Source: Microvirga flavescens (GTDB lineage: Bacteria > Pseudomonadota > Alphaproteobacteria > Rhizobiales > Beijerinckiaceae). Taken from it: a stretch of 64,000 nucleotides of DNA. Location: assembly GCF_003290125.1 (NCBI RefSeq), contig NZ_QMKH01000004.1, forward strand, positions 1-64,000, given 5' to 3'. This document shows positions 49,081 to 56,363 of the stretch, one piece after another. The stretch's first letter is position 1. Each line of letters starts with the position of its first letter. The position numbers were made by a program, and so were the translations under genes. Below the pieces are notes generated by a model. It worked only from the letters and a program-made list of their open reading frames with translations. It had not been told where the DNA came from and made no database searches.

Positions 49081-50925
49081 CTACGAACCCGGTGGCCCGA
49101 CCCCGAGGGGCTTCGACACAACGTGAACGCCGTTTTCGTTGAAAACCTTCTGCACCGCCGAGAGTACGGCTTTTTTCACGGCGAACTGCTGGCCTGCCCG
49201 CGCCTTGAATTTCCCGCGAATGACGAGGGTGCCGTCCTCAACGGCGGCAATCCCCTGGCTCTTGAAGGGTTCCAGCAGGTCTTTGTTGAGTTCCGGGTTC
49301 TCTGCAATTTCCTGTCCGACCTTTTTGAACAGCTTGCGCACCAGGTCGATGTCCGTGTCGAACGCGACACGGAAGACAAGCTTTTCGATGACCCAGTCGC
49401 GGCTGTAGTTCACAACCTTGCCGATCTGGCCGTAAGGCACGGTAGCCAATGCTCCTCTGGGATGCCGCAGGCTTACTGAGCGGACCGAGATCTTCTCCAC
49501 CGTGCCCTTGGATCCGGACGTTTCGATATACTCACCGAGCCTGAAAGCATCGTCGATCAGGAAGAACAGACCGGAGACGATATCCTTGACGAGAGTTTGA
49601 GAGCCGAAGCCGATGGCGAGGCCGAAGACGCTCAAGCCCGTGATGATCGGCCAGACATTGATGCCGAGCACGATCAACATCGTCAAAAGGCCAAGTGCGA
49701 AGATCGAAATTTTCGCGGTCCCCGAGATCAAGGGGAGCAACGTGCCGAGGCGGGTGCGAGGGGCGCCGTTCTCATGGGCTGTCCCGTCGTGTCCTTCGGA
49801 TTGCGCGAGCCGGCTCGTTAGAGATCCAACGGCATTCCACAGAAAGGCGGATGAGAGGGCGACAAGAGCAACCCCGATCGCGCCTGCCGTCACGGTTGAG
49901 TAATCCAGCCCCATAGCGACGAGGATGGGACCGATCCAGATGTAAGTGAGCAATGTGGCGATAGCGATGAGGATTACAAACCGCAGCGTACGGCGCATCG
50001 CGGCGGCGAGGATCGAGACCGATTTGTTCTCAACACCACGCTCGGCCCAACGTGAAACGACCGTATCGAGATTCGGCGCGACAAGAACCAGAAGCAGGCT
50101 GACGAAGGTGGAGAAGGGAGGGAGAGGGCGGCCCAGCATTGCGCCGATTTGAGCCGCGAGAACCGTAATGACAACGATTGAAGTGGCAAGCAGCGGCCAG
50201 GCGATGGCGAAGCGCTTTCTCCACCCGCTGCGCGGACGCGGGCCGGCGACAATCGCCGTGACCGTGAGGTGATGACGGCAATAGGCGTAGCACAAAAGAG
50301 CTGTGACGGGGATCAGGACCAGGCCCGTGCCAAGGAAATCTCTCAGCCCCGGCCCGGCATTCCAGGTTCGCGCGGTGGTCACCAGGGCGATGCCGAAAAG
50401 CGCCCAGGCCACGGCAAGGCCCATGACTTGGCAGAAGTGCCGGGCTCTTCTGTTGAGGTGGCGACGCCTGTTCCTGTCGACCTCCAGCAGCCCACGCAGG
50501 CCGGAATAAGCTAGGCTCGAGAGAACGCTGGCCGCGGCCCAGATCCTGTCCAGGCCTCTCAGGGTTTCGTCGGAAACGAGAAGGCGCATGGCGCCGAACA
50601 TGATGGCAAGGGCCATAATGGCGCTTGCAATCGTCGCGAGACCGCTTCGGAAAGGCTGTTCGCCATCCACCCAACGCCTCAGGAGATGTCGGCACGCTCT
50701 CAGCAAGAGATATGAGAGGATCGACACTCCGATGAACAGCAGAAGCACCTTCGTCAGCGACAGGCCTTGGGCCTCTACCGCGCCTTTAAGCCCGAAGTAG
50801 TCCGTCTTGACCTGTCCCAGGTGGGCGATGCGATCGAGCAGGCTTTGTTCAAGCGTCGAACCCAAGGATTCCAGGTGCTTGATGATTGCTGCGGTATCTT
50901 CTGCGAGTTCCGCTGCTTCCGCCAT
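49081..50925 (-). CDS. Large MscS-family mechanosensitive channel
   Basis: 614 residues. Seen: an N-terminal soluble helical part (~1-48), about nine or ten membrane helices (~55-425), the MscS pore helix in GLSVFGLAIGFGSQTLVKD (~430), and a cytoplasmic beta domain with FRLGEYIETSGSKGTVEKIS and the RHPRGALATVPYGQIGKVVN motif, ending in an alpha-beta C-domain. Much longer than E. coli MscS (286 residues), comparable to multi-helix subfamilies. The 131-base gap upstream carries an ATGCCCT/AGGGCAT inverted repeat (50927-50966). Presumed osmotic safety valve. Confidence 0.92.
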   Translation of the reverse strand: MAEAAELAEDTAAIIKHLESLGSTLEQSLLDRIAHLGQVKTDYFGLKGAVEAQGLSLTKVLLLFIGVSILSYLLLRACRHLLRRWVDGEQPFRSGLATIASAIMALAIMFGAMRLLVSDETLRGLDRIWAAASVLSSLAYSGLRGLLEVDRNRRRHLNRRARHFCQVMGLAVAWALFGIALVTTARTWNAGPGLRDFLGTGLVLIPVTALLCYAYCRHHLTVTAIVAGPRPRSGWRKRFAIAWPLLATSIVVITVLAAQIGAMLGRPLPPFSTFVSLLLVLVAPNLDTVVSRWAERGVENKSVSILAAAMRRTLRFVILIAIATLLTYIWIGPILVAMGLDYSTVTAGAIGVALVALSSAFLWNAVGSLTSRLAQSEGHDGTAHENGAPRTRLGTLLPLISGTAKISIFALGLLTMLIVLGINVWPIITGLSVFGLAIGFGSQTLVKDIVSGLFFLIDDAFRLGEYIETSGSKGTVEKISVRSVSLRHPRGALATVPYGQIGKVVNYSRDWVIEKLVFRVAFDTDIDLVRKLFKKVGQEIAENPELNKDLLEPFKSQGIAAVEDGTLVIRGKFKARAGQQFAVKKAVLSAVQKVFNENGVHVVSKPLGVGPPGS

Positions 50926-51056
50926 AATGCCCTCAAGGCAACTAGGAGTTCATTCCCCTAGGGCATGAGCATACACAAAGACAAGCTGAACTCAATTATT
51001 GCCGGTTTGGGAAGCTGCGCCAGATAAGACCGGCACGTTTTTTCGGACGTCCGACC

Positions 51057-53483
51057 TTATGCGACCCGCGTATCCGGGCGAAGATCAGTCAAGGAATAAG
51101 CAAGGGTGTCGGCGCGCATCGGAGGCCCGAAATAGTAGCCCTGAACCTCGGTGCAGCCTGTTGCCCTGAGCTGTTGGAATTGTTCTTCCGTCTCGACGCC
51201 TTCGGCAATCACCGACATGCCGAGGCTCGCTCCAAGGCTTGCAATCGATTGCACGATGGCAAGGCAATCCGCGCGCGAGTTCAACTCCCGGACGAACGAC
51301 TGATCGATCTTGATCTTGTCGAAGGGAAAGCTTCGGAGATAGCTCAGGGAAGAATAGCCCGTCCCGAAATCGTCCATCGCAATGCGCACGCCGCATTCGC
51401 GCAGCTGGTAAAGCGTCGCGAGCGTCGACGAACTGTCCTGGAGCAGGACGGATTCTGTGATCTCAAGTTCAAGGCGGTCCGGAGTAAGTCCCGACTTTTC
51501 AAGCGCGCTCAAGACGCTTTGAACGAGGGTCCGGTTCCTGAATTGAACGGGAGACAAATTAACGGCGACCTTGATGTTGTCGGGCCATCCGGCGGCCTCC
51601 TCACAGGCGCGCCGAATGACCCAGTCTCCCAACGCCACGATCAGTCCGATATCCTCAGCAACCGGGATGAATTCTGCCGGCGGCACCATGCCGCGTTCAG
51701 GGTGGTGCCACCGCAGCAACGCCTCAAACCCGCAAATGTCGTTGGCCCGGATACAGACCTGCGGCTGATAGAACAGCTCGAACTCATCGTTCGCGAGGGC
51801 TTTTCGCAGGTCGATCTCCAACTGGCGGCGAACCTGCAACTGCTCGTCCATCTCCGGCTCGAAAAAGCGAAACGTGTTCCGGCCGTTTGATTTGGCCCGG
51901 TACAACGCGAGATCCGCATGTTTGAGAAGTTGATCCGGCGTGCCGCTGCCCTGGCTGGTCAGGGCTATGCCGACGCTCGCGCCGATGACGATCTCTTGCC
52001 CCTCGATATCGTAAGGCGCACTGAGCGCATCGATCAGGCGCGTGGCCAGCAAGGCGGAATCGTGCGGGTCGTTCAGCTTGGTCTGAAGCACCACGAACTC
52101 GTCACCGCCGAGGCGGGCGGCGACGTCGTTTTTGCCGATGTAGTCTCGAATGCGAACGGCAACCGCCTTGAGGAGCGCATCGCCGGTCTCATGGCCAAGG
52201 GAGTCGTTTACATCCTTGAACCGGTCGAGGTCGAGGCACAGAACGGCGAGGGGCTCCTGCTGCCGCTGTGCAACGGCGATGGCTTGCTCCAGTTGATCCC
52301 GGAACAGGACCCTGTTGGCCAGATCGGTCAGGGCGTCGTGGTGAGCCATGTAGGCGATCTGGGTTTCGGCTTGTCGGCGCTCAGTGATGTCCTCATAGGT
52401 CGCGAGCCAGCCGCCGCCCGCCATTGGCTGGTGTGAGACGGCGAAAGTCCGGCCATCGGGTTGCCCTTGAATGAAGGAGCCGGAGCGACGCGAACGCATG
52501 AGCTCCTGCTGCTCAATTGAGATCTGCCGGAGGGCAAGAGCATTCAGCTCATCCCCCTTACTCTCCGCCTGCTCGATCAGGCCGTTCAGCGTATCTCCGG
52601 GCCGCACCGTGCTGTCGAGACCGAACAGTTCCGCGAAGCGGGCATTGAAAACGATGATGCGGCCATCCGCGTTAACCATGCACAACCCGTGCAGCATGTT
52701 GTTGAGAGCGGCGTCGAACCTGTCGTTCTGCGTTCTGAGCTCGACCTCCTGCATCAGAAGCGTCTCGTTGCGTATCTGGAGTTCGGCATAGGCGCTCCCG
52801 ACCGCCTTGTTGGCCTCGGCCAGTTCCGCAGATGTGTGCTGGAGGTTTTCCGCCAACGAACGCAGTTCTTTATGGGCTCGCTCGAGCAGGTGGTTATGCC
52901 TTCCGAGCAGTCCGATCAGGATGAGCCCGCAGGCAATCAGGCCGGCAGCGATGCTTGAGAAGAGCCAATGCAGCCGGATGAGTTCATGCTGATCTTCCGC
53001 GACGCGTGCTGCGCCATTATGGTTAGCGGCCGATGCCAGGCTCGTGACCTTCGTTTCGAGCGGCATCAGGACTAAGAGCGCCTGCTGAGGCGCGCCCGGG
53101 GCCTCGATGTTGTCCACGAGTGGTTGGAGAGTGACGATTGCTTCCTTGAGAGACTGGACCGTCGCGCCCAGCTCAGGGTCCCGTTGAACGAAGTCCAGAA
53201 ACTCGCCTTCGCTGAGGAGTTTTACCCGGCTCGTCAGGATTTCGTAGCGAAGCGAGACTTCGTCTTTGTCCACAGTGCTGTCGGGGAGACCGAAGGCACT
53301 GACGCGTTGCTCAAGTCTCGTGAATTCGGAAACGGCCTGGCTCGCAAGCCAGGACGTGTTGTAGCGGGAGACTTGCCGCAACGCGCTTTGGCGCTCGACG
53401 ATCAGGGTCGAGATATACGAAGCGGACAGGATGAAGCATCCAATGACCACGGCCAGCACGATCTTGAGTGTGCGCAGCGACAA
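51057..53483 (-). CDS. Membrane GGDEF-EAL c-di-GMP protein with PAS (DcpA-like)
   Basis: 808 residues. Seen: membrane helix 1 (~8-28), a predicted periplasmic helical domain (~29-163), helix 2 (~165-190, SIAAGLIACGLILIGLL), a coiled coil (~195-240), PAS (~245-365), a GGDEF domain with intact RLGGDEFVV (GGDEF at 459-463), and an EAL domain with intact FEALLRW (587-589), ENLSP-like NLSPVQF and DDFGTGYSSL. Both synthesis and hydrolysis of c-di-GMP look possible. It is 31 bases downstream of a periplasmic SUOX-fold gene. Known: in Agrobacterium, PruR (a periplasmic pterin-binding protein) controls the dual enzyme DcpA from the gene next to it; this pair has the same architecture. Confidence 0.88.
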   Translation of the reverse strand: MSLRTLKIVLAVVIGCFILSASYISTLIVERQSALRQVSRYNTSWLASQAVSEFTRLEQRVSAFGLPDSTVDKDEVSLRYEILTSRVKLLSEGEFLDFVQRDPELGATVQSLKEAIVTLQPLVDNIEAPGAPQQALLVLMPLETKVTSLASAANHNGAARVAEDQHELIRLHWLFSSIAAGLIACGLILIGLLGRHNHLLERAHKELRSLAENLQHTSAELAEANKAVGSAYAELQIRNETLLMQEVELRTQNDRFDAALNNMLHGLCMVNADGRIIVFNARFAELFGLDSTVRPGDTLNGLIEQAESKGDELNALALRQISIEQQELMRSRRSGSFIQGQPDGRTFAVSHQPMAGGGWLATYEDITERRQAETQIAYMAHHDALTDLANRVLFRDQLEQAIAVAQRQQEPLAVLCLDLDRFKDVNDSLGHETGDALLKAVAVRIRDYIGKNDVAARLGGDEFVVLQTKLNDPHDSALLATRLIDALSAPYDIEGQEIVIGASVGIALTSQGSGTPDQLLKHADLALYRAKSNGRNTFRFFEPEMDEQLQVRRQLEIDLRKALANDEFELFYQPQVCIRANDICGFEALLRWHHPERGMVPPAEFIPVAEDIGLIVALGDWVIRRACEEAAGWPDNIKVAVNLSPVQFRNRTLVQSVLSALEKSGLTPDRLELEITESVLLQDSSSTLATLYQLRECGVRIAMDDFGTGYSSLSYLRSFPFDKIKIDQSFVRELNSRADCLAIVQSIASLGASLGMSVIAEGVETEEQFQQLRATGCTEVQGYYFGPPMRADTLAYSLTDLRPDTRVA

Positions 53484-53514
53484 TGGTTGCCCCCTTCGCC
53501 TTCACCGATCCACG

Positions 53515-54039
53515 TTATTTCACGACCAGCTTTGCCACCTGCCAAACCGAACGTCCGTAATATGTTTGGCTTTTGAGTTCAGGCTTGCTGTCGAACGGAT
53601 AGATGATGAAAAGGGGGCCCTTGTCCCGGACCGGCATGTATTCGCCATTTCGCTTCAACGCGAGGATGACGTCGTGTTTCGCAAAATCCTCCATCGGAAT
53701 CTCGCTGCTGTAATCGTTAAGCGCAATCGCCACGACACGCTCACCTTTCGCGCCGACGCGCTTCAAGAGCTTGTCGAGTGAGACACCCTCGAATTTGACT
53801 GGGCCGTTGTACCAGGGCGTCGTCGTCTCGATCGTTTCCAGTCCGAGTTCGAGAAGCATTGCACGGTCGAACTGGGCCGTGCCGTCCTTGTTCGTCGTGT
53901 CAATGTTGCCGGCGATCGTCAGGATCGGCTTTTCCGTAGGGGCCGGCAGGGGATCGGCGTAGGCCGCGCTCATCCAGAAAAGGCTGAAAATGCCGATCAG
54001 CGCAGCGATTGCACCGGCGATTGATTTGGTTGCGGCCAT
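53515..54039 (-). CDS. Periplasmic SUOX-fold protein without cysteine (PruR-like pterin sensor candidate)
   Basis: 174 residues from ATG 54039 (AGGAT upstream); an ATG at 54072 is possible but poorly served. Seen: a signal peptide (AGAIAALIGIFSLFWMSAAYADP, cleavage after AYA, quoted as its ends AGAIAAL and SAAYADP) and a small beta-rich sulfite-oxidase-type molybdopterin-binding fold with TPWYNGPVKFEGVSLDKLL, NDYSSEIPMEDF and a C-terminal FIIYPFDSKPEL. The mature chain has no cysteine, so the Mo-ligating Cys of true SUOX enzymes is missing and catalysis is unlikely. It forms an operon with the GGDEF-EAL gene and lies opposite folE. Confidence 0.82.
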   Translation of the reverse strand: MAATKSIAGAIAALIGIFSLFWMSAAYADPLPAPTEKPILTIAGNIDTTNKDGTAQFDRAMLLELGLETIETTTPWYNGPVKFEGVSLDKLLKRVGAKGERVVAIALNDYSSEIPMEDFAKHDVILALKRNGEYMPVRDKGPLFIIYPFDSKPELKSQTYYGRSVWQVAKLVVK

Positions 54040-54110
54040 AATCCTGTTCCACTTTAAATGGCGACAATGCATTGAATTCTTAAAGCTTACCGAGTTTCAA
54101 AGCATGCCGT

Positions 54111-54127
54111 TGATAGTTTAACTATCA
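54111..54127. promoter_or_regulatory. AT-rich palindrome between divergent pruR-like and folE genes
   Basis: TGATAGTTTAACTATCA is a perfect 8-bp inverted repeat about a single central T. More half-sites follow on the folE side (AACTTATCAGTT around 54133-54144). It sits in the 178-base AT-rich divergent region and is the most operator-like sequence in the window. No regulator gene lies beside it. Confidence 0.55.
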
Positions 54128-54142
54128 TAAATAACTTATCAG

Positions 54143-54169
54143 TTGCCGCAAGGTAGCCTTGGCTATATT
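54143..54169 (+). promoter_or_regulatory. Possible folE promoter
   Basis: TTGCCG (54143-54148) and TATATT (54164-54169) are separated by 15 bases, a slightly short spacing; the folE ATG is 49 bases downstream. The palindrome lies just upstream of the -35. Confidence 0.3.
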
Positions 54170-54217
54170 AACATCACGTTAGGTGAGAATTCTAATTCAA
54201 GAACGGTGCAGGTCGAT

Positions 54218-54892
54218 ATGAATTTCCATGCCCGCGATGTGAAGGGGCCACGCCTCTGTAATGAAGCGTTGGATGAGCCGATTGATGAATCCGATCGCCG
54301 TTCGATGACGGATCAGGCCGCTCAAAAGCTGGCCGAATTGTTTGATATTCTCAAAATCGATCACGCGAACGATCACAATACCCGCGAAACGCCCAAGCGC
54401 GTCGCTAAAATGTTCGTCGAGGAAATTCTCGCCGGTCGCTACACGGCGCCGCCGCGGATCACGGAATTCGAGAATGCACTGGCATATGACCAGTTGATCG
54501 TGACTGGGCCGATTGAACTGCGTTCGATGTGCGCTCACCACCTCATGCCGATCTACGGCAGTGCCTATGTCGGCATTCTGCCTTCTGCGGAGGGCAAGAT
54601 CATCGGGCTCTCCAAGTACGACCGCATTGTCGAGTACTTCGCTTCAAGGCTTCAGATCCAGGAAGAACTGGTGAAGCAAATCGGCCAATATATTGAAGAT
54701 GTGACGAAGCCCCGTGGCGTTGCCGTGCGCATCAGCGCCGTCCACATGTGCAAAACCCAGCGGGGGGTGCGGGCGAGCCGTCGGTCTCGGATGGTCAATA
54801 CTTACTATTGGGGCGAGCTTGCCGTGCGCCAGGACCTCAAGCGCGAGTTTCTCGACGAGTGCATCGCTCTTGATCGAGCAGCGTCAGACTAA
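54218..54892 (+). CDS. folE: GTP cyclohydrolase I (FolE)
   Basis: 224 residues from ATG 54218, with GCAGG at 7-11 bases; the open frame begins at 54143 without a good start. It converts GTP to 7,8-dihydroneopterin triphosphate, the precursor of folates, other pterins and 7-deazaguanines. Seen: NTRETPKRVAKMFVEE, the Zn ligands of the type IA enzyme in ELRSMCAHHLMPIYG (C-x-x-H) and VHMCKTQRGVRASR (second Cys), and GLSKYDRIVEYFASRLQIQE. Followed 36 bases later by a PTPS-like gene. Confidence 0.96.
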   Translation: MNFHARDVKGPRLCNEALDEPIDESDRRSMTDQAAQKLAELFDILKIDHANDHNTRETPKRVAKMFVEEILAGRYTAPPRITEFENALAYDQLIVTGPIELRSMCAHHLMPIYGSAYVGILPSAEGKIIGLSKYDRIVEYFASRLQIQEELVKQIGQYIEDVTKPRGVAVRISAVHMCKTQRGVRASRRSRMVNTYYWGELAVRQDLKREFLDECIALDRAASD

Positions 54893-54928
54893 GCGCGCAG
54901 AACGCATTTCAGCCCAAGGATATTCGGC

Positions 54929-55432
54929 ATGAACCGTCCTCTTGCAGTTTCATCTCTCGATTCTTCCTTGAGGGCAACGTCGCGCGAGATCTATCGGTCG
55001 ACAAAGACCTACGATCACATCGAGGGGCTTTCGTGCTGCTTTCGGCAATGGCGGGCGACCCATTCCCATTGCCGTCTCGTTCATGGATACGCGCTCGCTT
55101 TTCGCTTTGTTTTCGCAACGTATGAGCTGGACGAGCGCAATTGGTGCTTCGACTTTGGTGGCCTGAAGCCGGTCAAGCAGTGGCTCAAGTCGATGTTCGA
55201 CCATACGATGCTCGTGGCCGAGGACGATCCTGAGCGGGCCCGATTCGAGATTCTGCATGCGGAAGGCTTGATCGACCTGCGGATCCTGCCCGCTGTCGGC
55301 TGCGAGGCCACGGCCAAGTATGTGTACGATTATGTTTCGGATTTCGTGCACGAGCAGACCAACGGCCGGGTCTGGCTGGAAAGCACGGAGGTTAGCGAGC
55401 ACGGTGGAAATTCGGCCATTTATGGCCGTTGA
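54929..55432 (+). CDS. 6-pyruvoyl-tetrahydropterin synthase/QueD-like protein, HGY variant
   Basis: 167 residues. Seen: ATHSHCRLVHGYAL, the region of the family's C..HGHNY zinc/catalytic motif but with Tyr in place of the second His; FDFGGLKPVKQWLKSMFDHTMLV (the DFG..LK and DH catalytic region) and the C-terminal Glu motif VWLESTEVSEHG. Known: the family takes the FolE product to 6-pyruvoyl-tetrahydropterin, 6-carboxytetrahydropterin (QueD, queuosine) or other side-chain-cleaved pterins. The variant subgroup means the product cannot be named. Likely in an operon with folE. Confidence 0.85.
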   Translation: MNRPLAVSSLDSSLRATSREIYRSTKTYDHIEGLSCCFRQWRATHSHCRLVHGYALAFRFVFATYELDERNWCFDFGGLKPVKQWLKSMFDHTMLVAEDDPERARFEILHAEGLIDLRILPAVGCEATAKYVYDYVSDFVHEQTNGRVWLESTEVSEHGGNSAIYGR

Positions 55433-55490
55433 ATGGCGTCTTCCCCAAAAGCTTGGGAATATTCGAGCTGCGGCAGTTGGCCTTAGGTGC

Positions 55491-55520
55491 TTGACAGCAA
55501 AGGTTTGTCCCAACATTTGA
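55491..55520 (+). promoter_or_regulatory. Possible promoter for the PPTase-NRPS unit
   Basis: A consensus TTGACA (55491-55496) stands 85 bases before the PPTase ATG, with only a weak -10 (CATTTG or ATTTGA near 55514-55520). A small inverted repeat (TTCCCCAA/TTGGGAA, 55440-55460) upstream may mark the end of the folE unit. Confidence 0.3.
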
Positions 55521-55580
55521 GTGGGTAGGCCCGAAGATCGCTGGAGGCGCGACTTTGGAATAGGGAGCGTTGTTTGCGGT

Positions 55581-56363
55581 ATGATCTCCCTCTACGCAAT
55601 CGACCATTCTCGAGAAGCTACGGTCTCTGCGTGCCTAGCGCATTTTTCGGACTTCGCCAGCCATGAGGAAAGGGCGCATGCAGAGCGCCTGCATCGTGCG
55701 AGAGATCGCTTCTCCTACCAAGTCAGTCACGGCGGGTTGCGCCTCGCGATAGCGCGTGAAACAGGCCGCTTGCCTGGGACTATCGAGATTGAAAGGGCTG
55801 CTTCCGGCAAGCCGGTCTGTGCTGGCGGGCCGCTTTTCAGCATGAGTCACTCGGCGGATTTGACCTGTGTCGCCATTTCATCCAGCGACCGGGAGGTTGG
55901 CTTGGACATCGAGTTGCTTCCTAGCGAGGAGATCCAGGCGGGCTTCCTTTCCGCTGCGATTGCCGATGAAGAAACGGACTTATTGCCGCACCTTTCCGCG
56001 AACCGGAGTCAGGCCGAGACGATCCTGTGGTCGATCAAGGAAGCGGCTTTGAAGCTGACGGGTGAAGTTATGACCGACCCACGTCATCTTGCTGTTACCC
56101 GTTTGCGGGATAAGGACTTTCTTCTCGACGCCTCCATGACGGCGAGTGCGCCGGTTCGTCGGGCCTTCGTGCAACTTGTCGACGTCTCTCCGCTCTATGT
56201 GGTGGCTTTGGCGACTCTTGAACCAATCAACAGGACAAGCGTCACCGTTCGACAGGACGGGGAGGCGCTATCTTGTAAACTTTCTTCGGCAGAATTAACC
56301 GGCTTCTCAGGCTCCTTCAGGGGCAGACGCGCCAGTTCCGGCGACGAGATCAAAGTAAAATGA
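55581..56363 (+). CDS. 4'-phosphopantetheinyl transferase (Sfp type)
   Basis: 260 residues from ATG 55581 (start MISLYAIDHSREA). Seen: RDRFSYQVSHGGLRLAIA, GKPVCAGGPLFSMSHSADL with the CoA-binding SHS motif, VGLDIELL (metal-binding D-x-E) and WSIKEAALKLTGE (catalytic WxxKEA). It loads the phosphopantetheine arm on carrier proteins. Its stop overlaps the NRPS ATG (ATGA), so it most likely activates that enzyme's carrier domain (Ser 555). Confidence 0.93.
   Translation: MISLYAIDHSREATVSACLAHFSDFASHEERAHAERLHRARDRFSYQVSHGGLRLAIARETGRLPGTIEIERAASGKPVCAGGPLFSMSHSADLTCVAISSSDREVGLDIELLPSEEIQAGFLSAAIADEETDLLPHLSANRSQAETILWSIKEAALKLTGEVMTDPRHLAVTRLRDKDFLLDASMTASAPVRRAFVQLVDVSPLYVVALATLEPINRTSVTVRQDGEALSCKLSSAELTGFSGSFRGRRASSGDEIKVK

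Noticed and set aside
53515..54039. Annotation as a molybdopterin-dependent oxidoreductase
   Set aside because: The fold fits, but the mature chain has no cysteine to bind Mo, so an enzymatic role is not supported.
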